DNA of 5,320 nucleotides from CAYSRJ01 sp964525675 (lineage in GTDB: Bacteria > Spirochaetota > B62-G9 > DRHN01): positions 1 through 5,320 of the forward strand of contig CAZGJW010000183.1 in the NCBI GenBank assembly GCA_964525675.1, given 5' to 3'. Below the pieces are notes generated by a model. The model was not told the DNA's origin, did no database searches, and saw only the letters and a list, made by a program, of their open reading frames with translations. This document shows, piece after piece, positions 1 to 5,320 of the stretch. The stretch's first letter is position 1, and each line of letters starts with the position of its first letter. A program made the position numbers and the translations under genes.

Positions 1-2
1 TC

Positions 3-380
3 ATCACGGTCCCGAAGAATAGAGATGTTGAGTTTTTTCCGGTTGAACAGCGAAAAATACTCACCTTCTCTTTAAAACCGGAAGTCCCCTTTATCTACCT
101 TCAGTTTTTTGACAACATTTTATATGCCATGACGGTCATTTTCGACGAAAAGTACGTCGATTACTATACAATCGTCAAAAGACTGGAAGACAAGTACGGC
201 GCGTACTCCGCACTCACGCCCCAGTGGAGAGAGTGGCATCTCGATGGTGTAACGGTGAAGGCTGAAAAACCCGCCGTTGTAAAGTATATCGCCCTCGAGG
301 ATTTTTTAAAGGCAACATCGTTTGAACAAAAAGTAAAGGCAGGGGACGACCGCAGGGAAGCGCTGTTAAACGGCCTTTAA
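3..380 (+). CDS. C-terminal part of an unrecognised protein (5' end outside the window)
   Basis: The frame is open from the first complete codon at position 3, with no stop until TAA at 378-380, giving 125 visible residues. An internal ATG at 129 exists, but the upstream codons read as sensible protein (EVPFIYLQFF, then DNILYAMTVIF), so this is most likely the tail of a longer protein rather than an 83-residue one. The visible part alternates short beta-like stretches with a charged helix (YYTIVKRLEDKYG) and has the sequence QWREWHL, followed by EKPAVVKYI. The order 'KYG, then W, then xKPxxVKYI near the C-terminus' reminds me of uncharacterised secreted or lipoprotein-like proteins of spirochaetes; that is a memory-based impression, not a match. 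The last 25 residues are charged and probably a flexible tail. No catalytic motif is visible, and any signal peptide would lie outside the window. It converges with the radical SAM gene, leaving a 49-bp gap. Confidence 0.75.
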   Translation: MTVPKNRDVEFFPVEQRKILTFSLKPEVPFIYLQFFDNILYAMTVIFDEKYVDYYTIVKRLEDKYGAYSALTPQWREWHLDGVTVKAEKPAVVKYIALEDFLKATSFEQKVKAGDDRREALLNGL

Positions 381-396
381 AATTATCCTGATAATT
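381..396. terminator. Weak AT-rich palindrome between convergent genes
   Basis: AATTATC at 381-387 and GATAATT at 390-396 form a perfect inverted repeat with a 2-nt centre, immediately after the stop codon of the upstream plus-strand gene. Read on the minus strand it is followed by TTT, and a six-T run lies at 415-420 on the plus strand. Its place between two convergent genes suits a bidirectional terminator. However, the stem is almost entirely A-T and the plus-strand T run is about 18 nt away, so it is not a canonical intrinsic terminator. Confidence 0.25.
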
Positions 397-429
397 ATTG
401 TCAGAAGAAAAGTGTTTTTTAAGCACATC

Positions 430-1887
430 TTATGATATCAGCCCGCTATTCCTGTACTCGAGCACCCTCGCCTTGAGCCGGGCTATTGTTCTCTTTGAAA
501 AGTTTCGGTTTCCCAGTATATACACCGTATTGTTGTGAAAAAGAGGTTCTTTATCGATATCAAAGGGTACAAAGCGCCTGGCCTCATTCCATATTCCGGT
601 CCCCGGAATCGGTGAAAAGTAGGAGAGATGGGGTGATCCGCCGCATTCGTGCACGAAATCGATCGTTTTTTCCACGCTCCCTGGTTTTTGCCCCGGAAAT
701 CCGATCATGGTGTAGGTGCCGATCTGCTCTCGCCTGTACCCGGCCTCCCGCAGTAGTGAGAGCGCCCTCTGATAGTCTTTATTTGATGTTTTGCCTCCCG
801 TTTTCTGCTGAAGCGCCGGGTCGGCCGTTTCCAATCCGATCCGGATGGATTCCACACCAATCTTTTTAAGAAGGTCGGCAATCTTTTTGGTTACAAGGGA
901 TGCGTGAATTCCGTTCGGCAGGTGAAATGCGAGGTCCGGACTTCGTTCAATGATTTCCTCCGCGAGCGGGATAAAGTGTTGTTCGGCTCCCGCAAGCAGG
1001 GCATCGTCGTAAAATGCCACGTTCTGTGCCTTGAAGAATCTGGAGCAGGTCGTTATCTCTTCGATGACAGAGGTGATATCCCTTTTTGAACCGTGAAGAA
1101 GAGGGGTGGCGCAGTAGCTGCAGTTGAAGGGGCATCCGGTACGCGTGAGAACGCAGAAGAAGCTTAATACCCCCTGAAGTCTCTCCTGAGGCGCACTGTT
1201 TTGCCGTTGAATATGGGTTTTTTTGTCTTGCTGATTGATGTTATCTGATGCACATTGCTGTTTATCTCCACTGTGTGTGTCCGCCTGCAACTCGTGAAGG
1301 GGTAGCGGAAATTGAGATAGGGAAAAAGCCTCCGGCATGTATTCGAATTTTTTGCCGGTCAGATCTTCAAGTGCAGCGAACAGGGGAGAGAGGTTCTGTT
1401 CGGTGTATACCAGGTTAGCCCCTGAAGTTCGGGCATGCCGGGGACAGAGCTGTGCGTATAATCCGCCCAGGACAATCGGCATGGTTTTTCCGTACACACT
1501 CCGCACATCATCTATCGCTTTGAAAACTCCGGGGTACCAGTAGGTCATCATCGATGTAACAAGCACCGCATCAGGGCGTTGAAATGCCTGGATACGGTTA
1601 AAAAACTCTTCCTCGTCGATACCGTAGCACGCGTAGTCTCTGTTTACGAACTGGAGCTCTTTCGGCTTTGCAATGACGCTCCGTATGTATTTTGAACAGC
1701 CGTTTTTCTTAACCCCGGGGTTTTTCCGTACCCTGCTTGTAAGGCAGTCGATGTAGTTGATTTGCGAGCCAGCTTCGCGTAAGACAGCGGCAACGTACAG
1801 GAGGCCGAGAGGTTCGGCCCAGAAATTATACGCGGCAAAGTCGGCAATCCACGGGTTGATGAGTAAAAGAGAGATGTCAGTTTTCAT
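430..1887 (-). CDS. Radical SAM protein with N-terminal cobalamin-binding-like domain
   Basis: This is a 485-residue predicted iron-sulfur enzyme of the B12-binding-type radical SAM group. The N-terminal half (about 5-180) begins SLLLINPW, continues with PLGLLYVAAVLREAG and includes VLGG, as in Rossmann-like cobalamin-binding domains. It lacks the DxHxxG histidine motif, so any cobalamin would bind base-off without that ligand, or not at all. The radical SAM domain starts at TRTGCPFNCSYC; cysteines 252, 256 and 259 form the CxxxCxxC site for the [4Fe-4S] cluster. Later landmarks are FYDDALL, RIGLETADPALQ and MIGFPGQ, typical of this fold. Residues about 200-235 are a hydrophilic Gln-rich linker. 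I chose ATG at 1887-1885, which has GAGAG just upstream; an in-frame TTG at 1908 would add seven residues but has no ribosome binding site. The substrate is not deducible. The neighbours are not obviously related in function: it is convergent with the upstream gene and divergent from the phosphatase gene. Confidence 0.9.
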   Translation of the reverse strand: MKTDISLLLINPWIADFAAYNFWAEPLGLLYVAAVLREAGSQINYIDCLTSRVRKNPGVKKNGCSKYIRSVIAKPKELQFVNRDYACYGIDEEEFFNRIQAFQRPDAVLVTSMMTYWYPGVFKAIDDVRSVYGKTMPIVLGGLYAQLCPRHARTSGANLVYTEQNLSPLFAALEDLTGKKFEYMPEAFSLSQFPLPLHELQADTHSGDKQQCASDNINQQDKKTHIQRQNSAPQERLQGVLSFFCVLTRTGCPFNCSYCATPLLHGSKRDITSVIEEITTCSRFFKAQNVAFYDDALLAGAEQHFIPLAEEIIERSPDLAFHLPNGIHASLVTKKIADLLKKIGVESIRIGLETADPALQQKTGGKTSNKDYQRALSLLREAGYRREQIGTYTMIGFPGQKPGSVEKTIDFVHECGGSPHLSYFSPIPGTGIWNEARRFVPFDIDKEPLFHNNTVYILGNRNFSKRTIARLKARVLEYRNSGLIS

Positions 1888-2008
1888 TGTACTCTCTGTA
1901 ATGTACAAAAAGAGGGCGGAATCGACACCGGTTTATTCTCGCCGCTTTCAATGAAATAATAGTATCTTTGTTGTGATTATTTACGTAGATAGGTAAAGAG
2001 GAGTAACT
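1888..2008. promoter_or_regulatory. Divergent intergenic region between radical SAM and phosphatase genes
   Basis: These 121 bp separate two genes transcribed away from each other, so promoters for both should lie here or extend slightly into the genes. The middle (about 1951-1985) is AT-rich and contains TAGTAT (1960-1965) on plus and TATTAT-like sequence on minus, either of which could serve as a -10 element. I could not pair either with a good -35 element at 16-18 bp spacing, so no individual promoter is called. No riboswitch-like or tRNA-like structure is evident. Confidence 0.4.
1996..2003 (+). promoter_or_regulatory. Strong Shine-Dalgarno site deciding a TTG start
   Basis: AAGAGGAG lies 5 nt upstream of the TTG at 2009-2011. 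There is no ATG in frame close by, and the protein family's N-terminus (a short basic stretch, then the DxD motif) fits this start, so TTG is the likely initiation codon. Confidence 0.75.
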
Positions 2009-2776
2009 TTGAAATACGCAAAAAAGAACTTCATTATAGATATGGACGGTGTGATCTATTCGGGCAATGTCCTCATAGACGGGGCTGCGGAATTCATCGA
2101 AACATTGAAAAAGAACGGAAACAAGTTTCTTTTTCTGACCAATAATTCAAAGCAGACACCGCTTGATCTCAGTAAAAAATTATCTCAGCTCGGCATCGAG
2201 GTGTCGAAGGAGCGAATATTTACGTCGGCAATCGCAACGGCAATGTTTCTCAGGCGGCAGAACAAGGATGGGACCGCGTATGTAATCGGCGACGCCGGGC
2301 TGTACGATGCCCTGCACGGCATCGGGTATCCCATTACGGAGATAGATCCCGATTATGTCATAGTGGGAGAAACCCGGTCATACTCGTTTGAGATGATAGA
2401 AAAGGCCATCAATTTTGTGCTTAACGGCGCGCGGTTTATCGGAACCAATCCCGATACAACAGGACCGCAGGAACTCGGGATTACGCCTGCAGCCGGGGCC
2501 CTGGCGGCACCGATCGAAGCGGCAACCGGTGTCAAGCCGTACTTCATCGGAAAACCGAACCCGCTCATGATGCGCACCGCGCTTCGAAAGTTAGGGTCAC
2601 ACTCCGAGAACACGGTCATGATCGGCGACAGGATGGATACTGATATCGTGGCCGGAATTGAAACCGGCCTCGAGACGATACTGGTGCTTACCGGTGTAAC
2701 GAAACAGGAGGATGTGGAGCGCTATCCTTACCAGCCTAGCCGGATCTGCCGATCGATCAAGAATATGCGGGATTGA
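2009..2776 (+). CDS. HAD-superfamily IIA phosphatase, NagD-like
   Basis: This 255-residue predicted cytoplasmic Mg2+-dependent phosphatase belongs to the HAD IIA subfamily (NagD, p-nitrophenylphosphatase and phosphoglycolate phosphatase relatives). All four HAD motifs are present. Motif I is DMDGVIY with nucleophile D11 and acid/base D13; motif II is TNNS (44-47); motif III is K182 in GKPNP; motif IV is GDRMDTDI with D207 and D212 as metal ligands. The C2-type cap between motifs II and III (about 60-175) contains GTNPDTTGP and a Gly/Ala-rich AAGALAAPIEAATG stretch, both characteristic of NagD-like proteins. The length equals the family norm and the C-terminus (ERYPYQPSRI) is family-like, so the gene is intact. 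Substrates in this family include nucleoside monophosphates, phosphoglycolate and other small phosphoesters; sequence alone does not choose among them. It starts with TTG. Its last 20 bp overlap the end of the convergent nucleotidyltransferase gene, so transcription of each must run into the other. Confidence 0.92.
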   Translation: MKYAKKNFIIDMDGVIYSGNVLIDGAAEFIETLKKNGNKFLFLTNNSKQTPLDLSKKLSQLGIEVSKERIFTSAIATAMFLRRQNKDGTAYVIGDAGLYDALHGIGYPITEIDPDYVIVGETRSYSFEMIEKAINFVLNGARFIGTNPDTTGPQELGITPAAGALAAPIEAATGVKPYFIGKPNPLMMRTALRKLGSHSENTVMIGDRMDTDIVAGIETGLETILVLTGVTKQEDVERYPYQPSRICRSIKNMRD

Positions 2777-3500
2777 AAATCTGTTCAGCCCGACGGAGGT
2801 CCTCGGGGGTGTCTATCTCGACCCAGTCGCTGTGAGAAATCTCATGTGCGTAAAGCGGATGCTCATCGATATGCGAGCTGATGACATCATCGAAAAGAAC
2901 ACGCACATCGCCGTCCTCAACAGACCGCGTCAGCCAGCCGGATAAACGCCTGCCGTAATTCTCATGGATAACAAGTATGCCGCTTGACATGTAGCGGTCC
3001 GGCCCTGGCTGTGCACTCCGGTTTTTGAGTATATCGAGTGAGAGTATACGCTTCTGCTCATCTGTTTCAATCAGTATCTCGTTACTTCGCCCATCGTATC
3101 TACCCGCAATATAGAACGGCTTCGTTCCCATATGTGTGATCGCATCGGGGAGAAGATCGGCCCTGAAGAAGATATCGCCTTCAATGATGACGGCGCCTTT
3201 TTCGACAACGTCTCGCGCTAGCCACAGGGAGTACATATCGTTTGTCTTTTTGTATCTCTCGTTTTTGATATATTCAATGGTCAGGTCGCCAAATGTACTG
3301 CCGACCGTATCCATGATACTATGGGCAAAATGTCCCACAACGATGGTGCACGCACGTATTCCCGCTGCATGCAGGTTTCTGAGCGTATTCAGCAGTATCT
3401 GGACCCCGTTTACCTCGGTCAGGCATTTCGGCGCCCTGTCGGTTATCGGTTTGAGCCTTGTTCCCATTCCTGCGGCGAGTACAACAGCGCGAGTAAGCAT
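2757..3500 (-). CDS. LicC-like nucleotidyltransferase (probable alcohol-phosphate cytidylyltransferase)
   Basis: This 247-residue protein has the single-domain nucleotidyltransferase fold that joins an NTP to a phosphorylated small molecule with release of pyrophosphate. The N-terminus carries the nucleotide-binding signature LAAGMGTRL (8-16), followed by PKCL with K25. NERYKKTNDMYSLWLA (80-95) resembles the NE-x-Y-x-N-x-YSL block of LicC-type phosphocholine cytidylyltransferases and phosphonate cytidylyltransferases. EGDIFF supplies metal-binding D109, and WVEIDTPEDL supplies the second acidic ligand, D230. These features favour a CTP-using choline-phosphate or similar enzyme over a hexose-1-phosphate enzyme, but the substrate is inferred. 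A sugar nucleotidyltransferase remains possible. The start ATG at 3500-3498 is preceded by AGGAGGAGG (3513-3505), an unusually strong ribosome binding site. The gene stands alone, divergent from lptF-lptG, and no kinase (LicA) or transferase (LicD) is visible here. It probably supplies an activated head group for cell-surface glycan or lipid. Confidence 0.88.
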   Translation of the reverse strand: MLTRAVVLAAGMGTRLKPITDRAPKCLTEVNGVQILLNTLRNLHAAGIRACTIVVGHFAHSIMDTVGSTFGDLTIEYIKNERYKKTNDMYSLWLARDVVEKGAVIIEGDIFFRADLLPDAITHMGTKPFYIAGRYDGRSNEILIETDEQKRILSLDILKNRSAQPGPDRYMSSGILVIHENYGRRLSGWLTRSVEDGDVRVLFDDVISSHIDEHPLYAHEISHSDWVEIDTPEDLRRAEQIFNPAYS

Positions 3501-3504
3501 TCAG

Positions 3505-3513
3505 CCTCCTCCT
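3505..3513 (-). promoter_or_regulatory. Very strong Shine-Dalgarno site of the nucleotidyltransferase gene
   Basis: On the minus strand, AGGAGGAGG ends 4 nt before the ATG at 3500. The repeated AGG gives two overlapping anti-SD registers, which fixes the start codon and suggests efficient translation. Confidence 0.8.
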
Positions 3514-3528
3514 GTAAGAGGTTACTGC

Positions 3529-3557
3529 AAGATAACCCTAATCCCCGTATGGCGCAA
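3529..3557 (-). promoter_or_regulatory. Candidate sigma-70-type promoter for the nucleotidyltransferase gene
   Basis: On the minus strand, TTGCGC (3557-3552) and TATCTT (3534-3529) are separated by exactly 17 bp. They match the -35 and -10 consensus at 3 of 6 and 4 of 6 positions. The start of transcription would be near 3522, giving a leader of about 20 nt that includes the strong ribosome binding site. The match is modest and spacing is the main support. Confidence 0.35.
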
Positions 3558-3639
3558 TAAAAATTGGCCGGCTGGAGGCTTTTATGTAGAGATACCCGTA
3601 TACTGTATGCCTGACGCAATCGCTGCCGACTCTAACTTG

Positions 3640-3668
3640 TTGCATATAACGTGTGATTTGGTTATCAT
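3640..3668 (+). promoter_or_regulatory. Candidate sigma-70-type promoter for lptF-lptG
   Basis: TTGCAT (3640-3645) and TATCAT (3663-3668) are separated by 17 bp. The -10 element matches TATAAT at 5 of 6 positions and the -35 at 3 of 6. Transcription would start near 3675, leaving a leader of about 95 nt before the GTG start at 3770. That leader contains a small inverted repeat, GACGG (3687-3691) with CCGTC (3705-3709), whose role, if any, is unknown. Confidence 0.4.
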
Positions 3669-3769
3669 TACAGGTAAGAAAAGACAGACGGGCGAATGTG
3701 GTCACCGTCGGCCTGTATGCCTTGCACAATACCGGGAATAAAAAACATATCATCGGAAGTGCGTCTCTC

Positions 3770-4870
3770 GTGAAGACACTCAAGCTCTACATCATAAGGG
3801 AATTTATACCGCCGTATCTGGGGAGCATGTCATTTTTTACCATGCTTCTCCTTCTCGAAAGAGTCATGAGTTTCGTTCGGCTCGTTGCACGGGGGTATGC
3901 CACGATATTCGACCTCTGTGTGCTCGTGTTCTATTCGATTCCGCCGACTCTTGCCATCACCATGCCCATGTCCACGCTCATGGGCGCCCTGATATCCGTA
4001 AGCCGCCTCTCCCATGACAGCGAAATTACGGCAATGCGGGCAAGCGGCATACGTCTCTCCTCGATCTTTATCTCCCTCTACATTGCGGGAATACTTATAG
4101 GGGGAGCGAGCTTCTACCTGACAGACCGGCTCGTTCCTATCGGTAATATAAAATTCCGAACCCTCTACCAGCGGCTCACCATCGCCCGTCCCGATATACA
4201 GATCGACGATCTCAGCATCAATAAAATCAACGACAGTATTACATTGATCGTCGATCAGGTGGACGACAAAACGGGAGACTTGATGGATGTAACGATTTTC
4301 GAACGCATGGAGGGGGAAGCGGAAAGCACCATTACAGCACGGCGTGGAGAGTTTATTACATCCGGAGTTTCTTCGTCCTACCTCATACTGAAGCTTACGA
4401 ACGGGGCTATACATGAGCCGGAGGATAAAACCGACAAATCGTTTGACAGCACTGTTTTTGAAACACTCAGATTGAATATTCCGGTTGCAAGCAAGCAGCT
4501 TCAGCAGGTGGTGAAATCGGCCCGGGACATGAGCCTGCAGGAACTGAAGCTGACAATGTCCGATCTGAAAAAGGGCTCACGGCCGTACAACAGCTTTCTC
4601 ATGGAATACCACAAAAAAATCGCAATTCCATCAGCCTGTCTGCTCTTCGTGCTGCTCGGCACCCCCTTTGCCATAACGAGGGGCAGGAGCGGACGGGGCC
4701 TCGGCCTCGGTATCGGTGTCCTGATAATTTTTTTCTACTATATATTTCTTCTTACATTGGAACGGGTCGGAGAAACAGGTGTCGTCAATCCGGTTTTAGC
4801 GGTATGGCTGCCGAACATAATTTTTTTGTGCGCGGGTTCGGTGAACCTGATACTGAAGGGGCGGACATGA
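3770..4870 (+). CDS. lptF: LptF-like permease, YjgP/YjgQ family
   Basis: This 366-residue inner-membrane protein is one of the two transmembrane subunits of the LptB2FG ABC exporter, which pulls lipopolysaccharide or a related glycolipid from the inner membrane and passes it to the periplasmic bridge. The N-terminus (KLYIIREFIPPYLG) is the family's usual opening. Six hydrophobic segments are visible, at about 18-38, 52-77, 98-118, 283-303, 308-330 and 340-363. They flank a soluble periplasmic domain (about 125-270) of beta-jellyroll type. SHDSEITAMRASGI (81-94) is the cytoplasmic coupling helix; E85 corresponds to the acidic residue that contacts LptB in known systems. GTPFAIT before the fifth segment is also typical. 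I chose GTG at 3770: homologues start here, and GGAAG lies 10 nt upstream. The open frame reaches back to 3653, but those 39 codons look non-coding. The stop overlaps the next start. The lptF versus lptG assignment rests mainly on order and is less certain than the family. Confidence 0.88.
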   Translation: MKTLKLYIIREFIPPYLGSMSFFTMLLLLERVMSFVRLVARGYATIFDLCVLVFYSIPPTLAITMPMSTLMGALISVSRLSHDSEITAMRASGIRLSSIFISLYIAGILIGGASFYLTDRLVPIGNIKFRTLYQRLTIARPDIQIDDLSINKINDSITLIVDQVDDKTGDLMDVTIFERMEGEAESTITARRGEFITSGVSSSYLILKLTNGAIHEPEDKTDKSFDSTVFETLRLNIPVASKQLQQVVKSARDMSLQELKLTMSDLKKGSRPYNSFLMEYHKKIAIPSACLLFVLLGTPFAITRGRSGRGLGLGIGVLIIFFYYIFLLTLERVGETGVVNPVLAVWLPNIIFLCAGSVNLILKGRT

Positions 4871-5320
4871 AGCTGCTGCCGGGAAAAACATACACCCGCT
4901 TTCTGGTTCGTGAATTCCTCAAGGTATTCTTCGTATGTATTATTTTTATCATGGGTCTCTCATTTATCGTCCGGACCCTGCAGAGAATGGATGTAACCAA
5001 GACATACACCTTCATCCAGACCCTGACTTTCCGCATCATCGAAGCCCCGGAAATTATATCCCGCGAGTGCCTGCTTGCCTCGAGCATGTTTGCCGCTGTG
5101 TATACCATGAGCATTCTTTCAAAAAACAGGGAAATCCTCGCGCTGCGAAGCTGCGGCGTGAGCATGTACAGAATCATCACACCGCTTATTCTGCTCGGTT
5201 TTCTCATATCCATTCTTTCCCTCGTGTTTGAGGATTTCGTTGTCGTGAAGAGTTATGAGTTGAACAAGAGGTACAATGCCAGAATAGCGGGCGAACAGTT
5301 TGTTTCCTACTATACCGACC
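4867..5320 (+). CDS. lptG: LptG-like permease, YjgP/YjgQ family (3' end outside the window)
   Basis: The first 151 residues of a second YjgP/YjgQ protein, the expected partner of the upstream LptF-like subunit in LptB2FG, run off the window without a stop. It begins with ATG inside the ATGA overlap with lptF (4867-4870), and AAGGGG (4856-4861) lies 5 nt upstream, so translational coupling is likely and would help equal subunit production. The N-terminus (TRFLVREFLKVFF) matches the family opening. Hydrophobic segments lie at about 17-36, 63-84 and 102-121, after which the periplasmic domain begins. The coupling-helix block SKNREILALRSCGVS (85-99) keeps the acidic residue (E89) that pairs with LptB in known exporters. 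The three visible segments and the block between the second and third line up with those of the LptF-like neighbour, as expected for paralogous halves. The periplasmic and C-terminal half is unseen, so intactness cannot be judged. Confidence 0.88.
   Translation, partial: MKLLPGKTYTRFLVREFLKVFFVCIIFIMGLSFIVRTLQRMDVTKTYTFIQTLTFRIIEAPEIISRECLLASSMFAAVYTMSILSKNREILALRSCGVSMYRIITPLILLGFLISILSLVFEDFVVVKSYELNKRYNARIAGEQFVSYYTD

Noticed and set aside
486..869. A 127-codon open frame on the plus strand
   Set aside because: It is antisense to the C-terminal part of the radical SAM gene, whose motifs are clear; the translation has no family features.
3567..3584. GC-rich stretch followed by TTTT, resembling a terminator
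   Set aside because: The possible stem (GCC with GGC) is only about 3 bp, and no gene ends nearby on the plus strand.
3683..3715. Possible leader hairpin upstream of lptF (ACAGACGG with CCGTC and CTGT)
   Set aside because: It needs a bulge of several bases and a long loop to form, and matches no known riboswitch or leader I recognise.
3136..3741. A 201-codon open frame on the plus strand
   Set aside because: It runs antisense through the nucleotidyltransferase gene, which has clear family motifs, and its translation shows no recognisable domain.
3830..4414. A 194-codon open frame on the minus strand
   Set aside because: It is antisense to the lptF-like gene, its composition is not protein-like (many Arg, His and Cys), and no ribosome binding site was noted.
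4785..5213. A 142-codon open frame on the minus strand
   Set aside because: It lies across the lptF/lptG junction opposite two well-supported membrane protein genes, so it is a shadow frame.
1..5320. Search for CRISPR repeats, IS ends, tRNAs or attachment sites
   Set aside because: I saw no regularly spaced repeats, transposase or integrase coding, cloverleaf-like sequence or long direct repeats by eye.

Overview
This looks like a chromosomal segment from a diderm (Gram-negative-type) bacterium. The evidence is a tandem pair of YjgP/YjgQ-family permeases (LptF/LptG type), which serve lipopolysaccharide or related glycolipid export across a two-membrane envelope. Medium GC content, TTG and GTG starts backed by Shine-Dalgarno sequences, a LicC-like cytidylyltransferase and the character of the first partial protein make a spirochaete-like organism a reasonable guess. 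No marker gene in the window proves this. I see no insertion sequence, phage gene, CRISPR array, tRNA or rRNA.

Layout. (a) 3-380, plus: the C-terminal part of an unrecognised protein that begins before the window. (b) 430-1887, minus, convergent with (a): a radical SAM protein with an N-terminal cobalamin-binding-like half and an unusual hydrophilic linker. (c) 1888-2008: a divergent intergenic region. (d) 2009-2776, plus: a HAD-superfamily IIA (NagD-like) phosphatase with a TTG start and a strong ribosome binding site. (e) 2757-3500, minus: a LicC-like nucleotidyltransferase whose 3' end overlaps the phosphatase gene tail-to-tail by 20 bp. (f) 3501-3769: a divergent intergenic region with one plausible promoter facing each way. 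(g) 3770-4870, plus: lptF-like. (h) 4867 to the window end, plus: lptG-like, partial, translationally coupled to lptF by an ATGA overlap.

How the genes may work together. LptF and LptG would form the transmembrane part of the LptB2FG exporter. The divergent nucleotidyltransferase could make an activated head group such as CDP-choline for surface glycans or lipids, so the right half of the window has an envelope theme. The phosphatase and the radical SAM protein have no demonstrated link to this. Strand alternation suggests mostly single-gene transcripts apart from lptF-lptG. I found no clear previously undescribed system; the most unusual features are the linker in the radical SAM protein and the convergent coding overlap.
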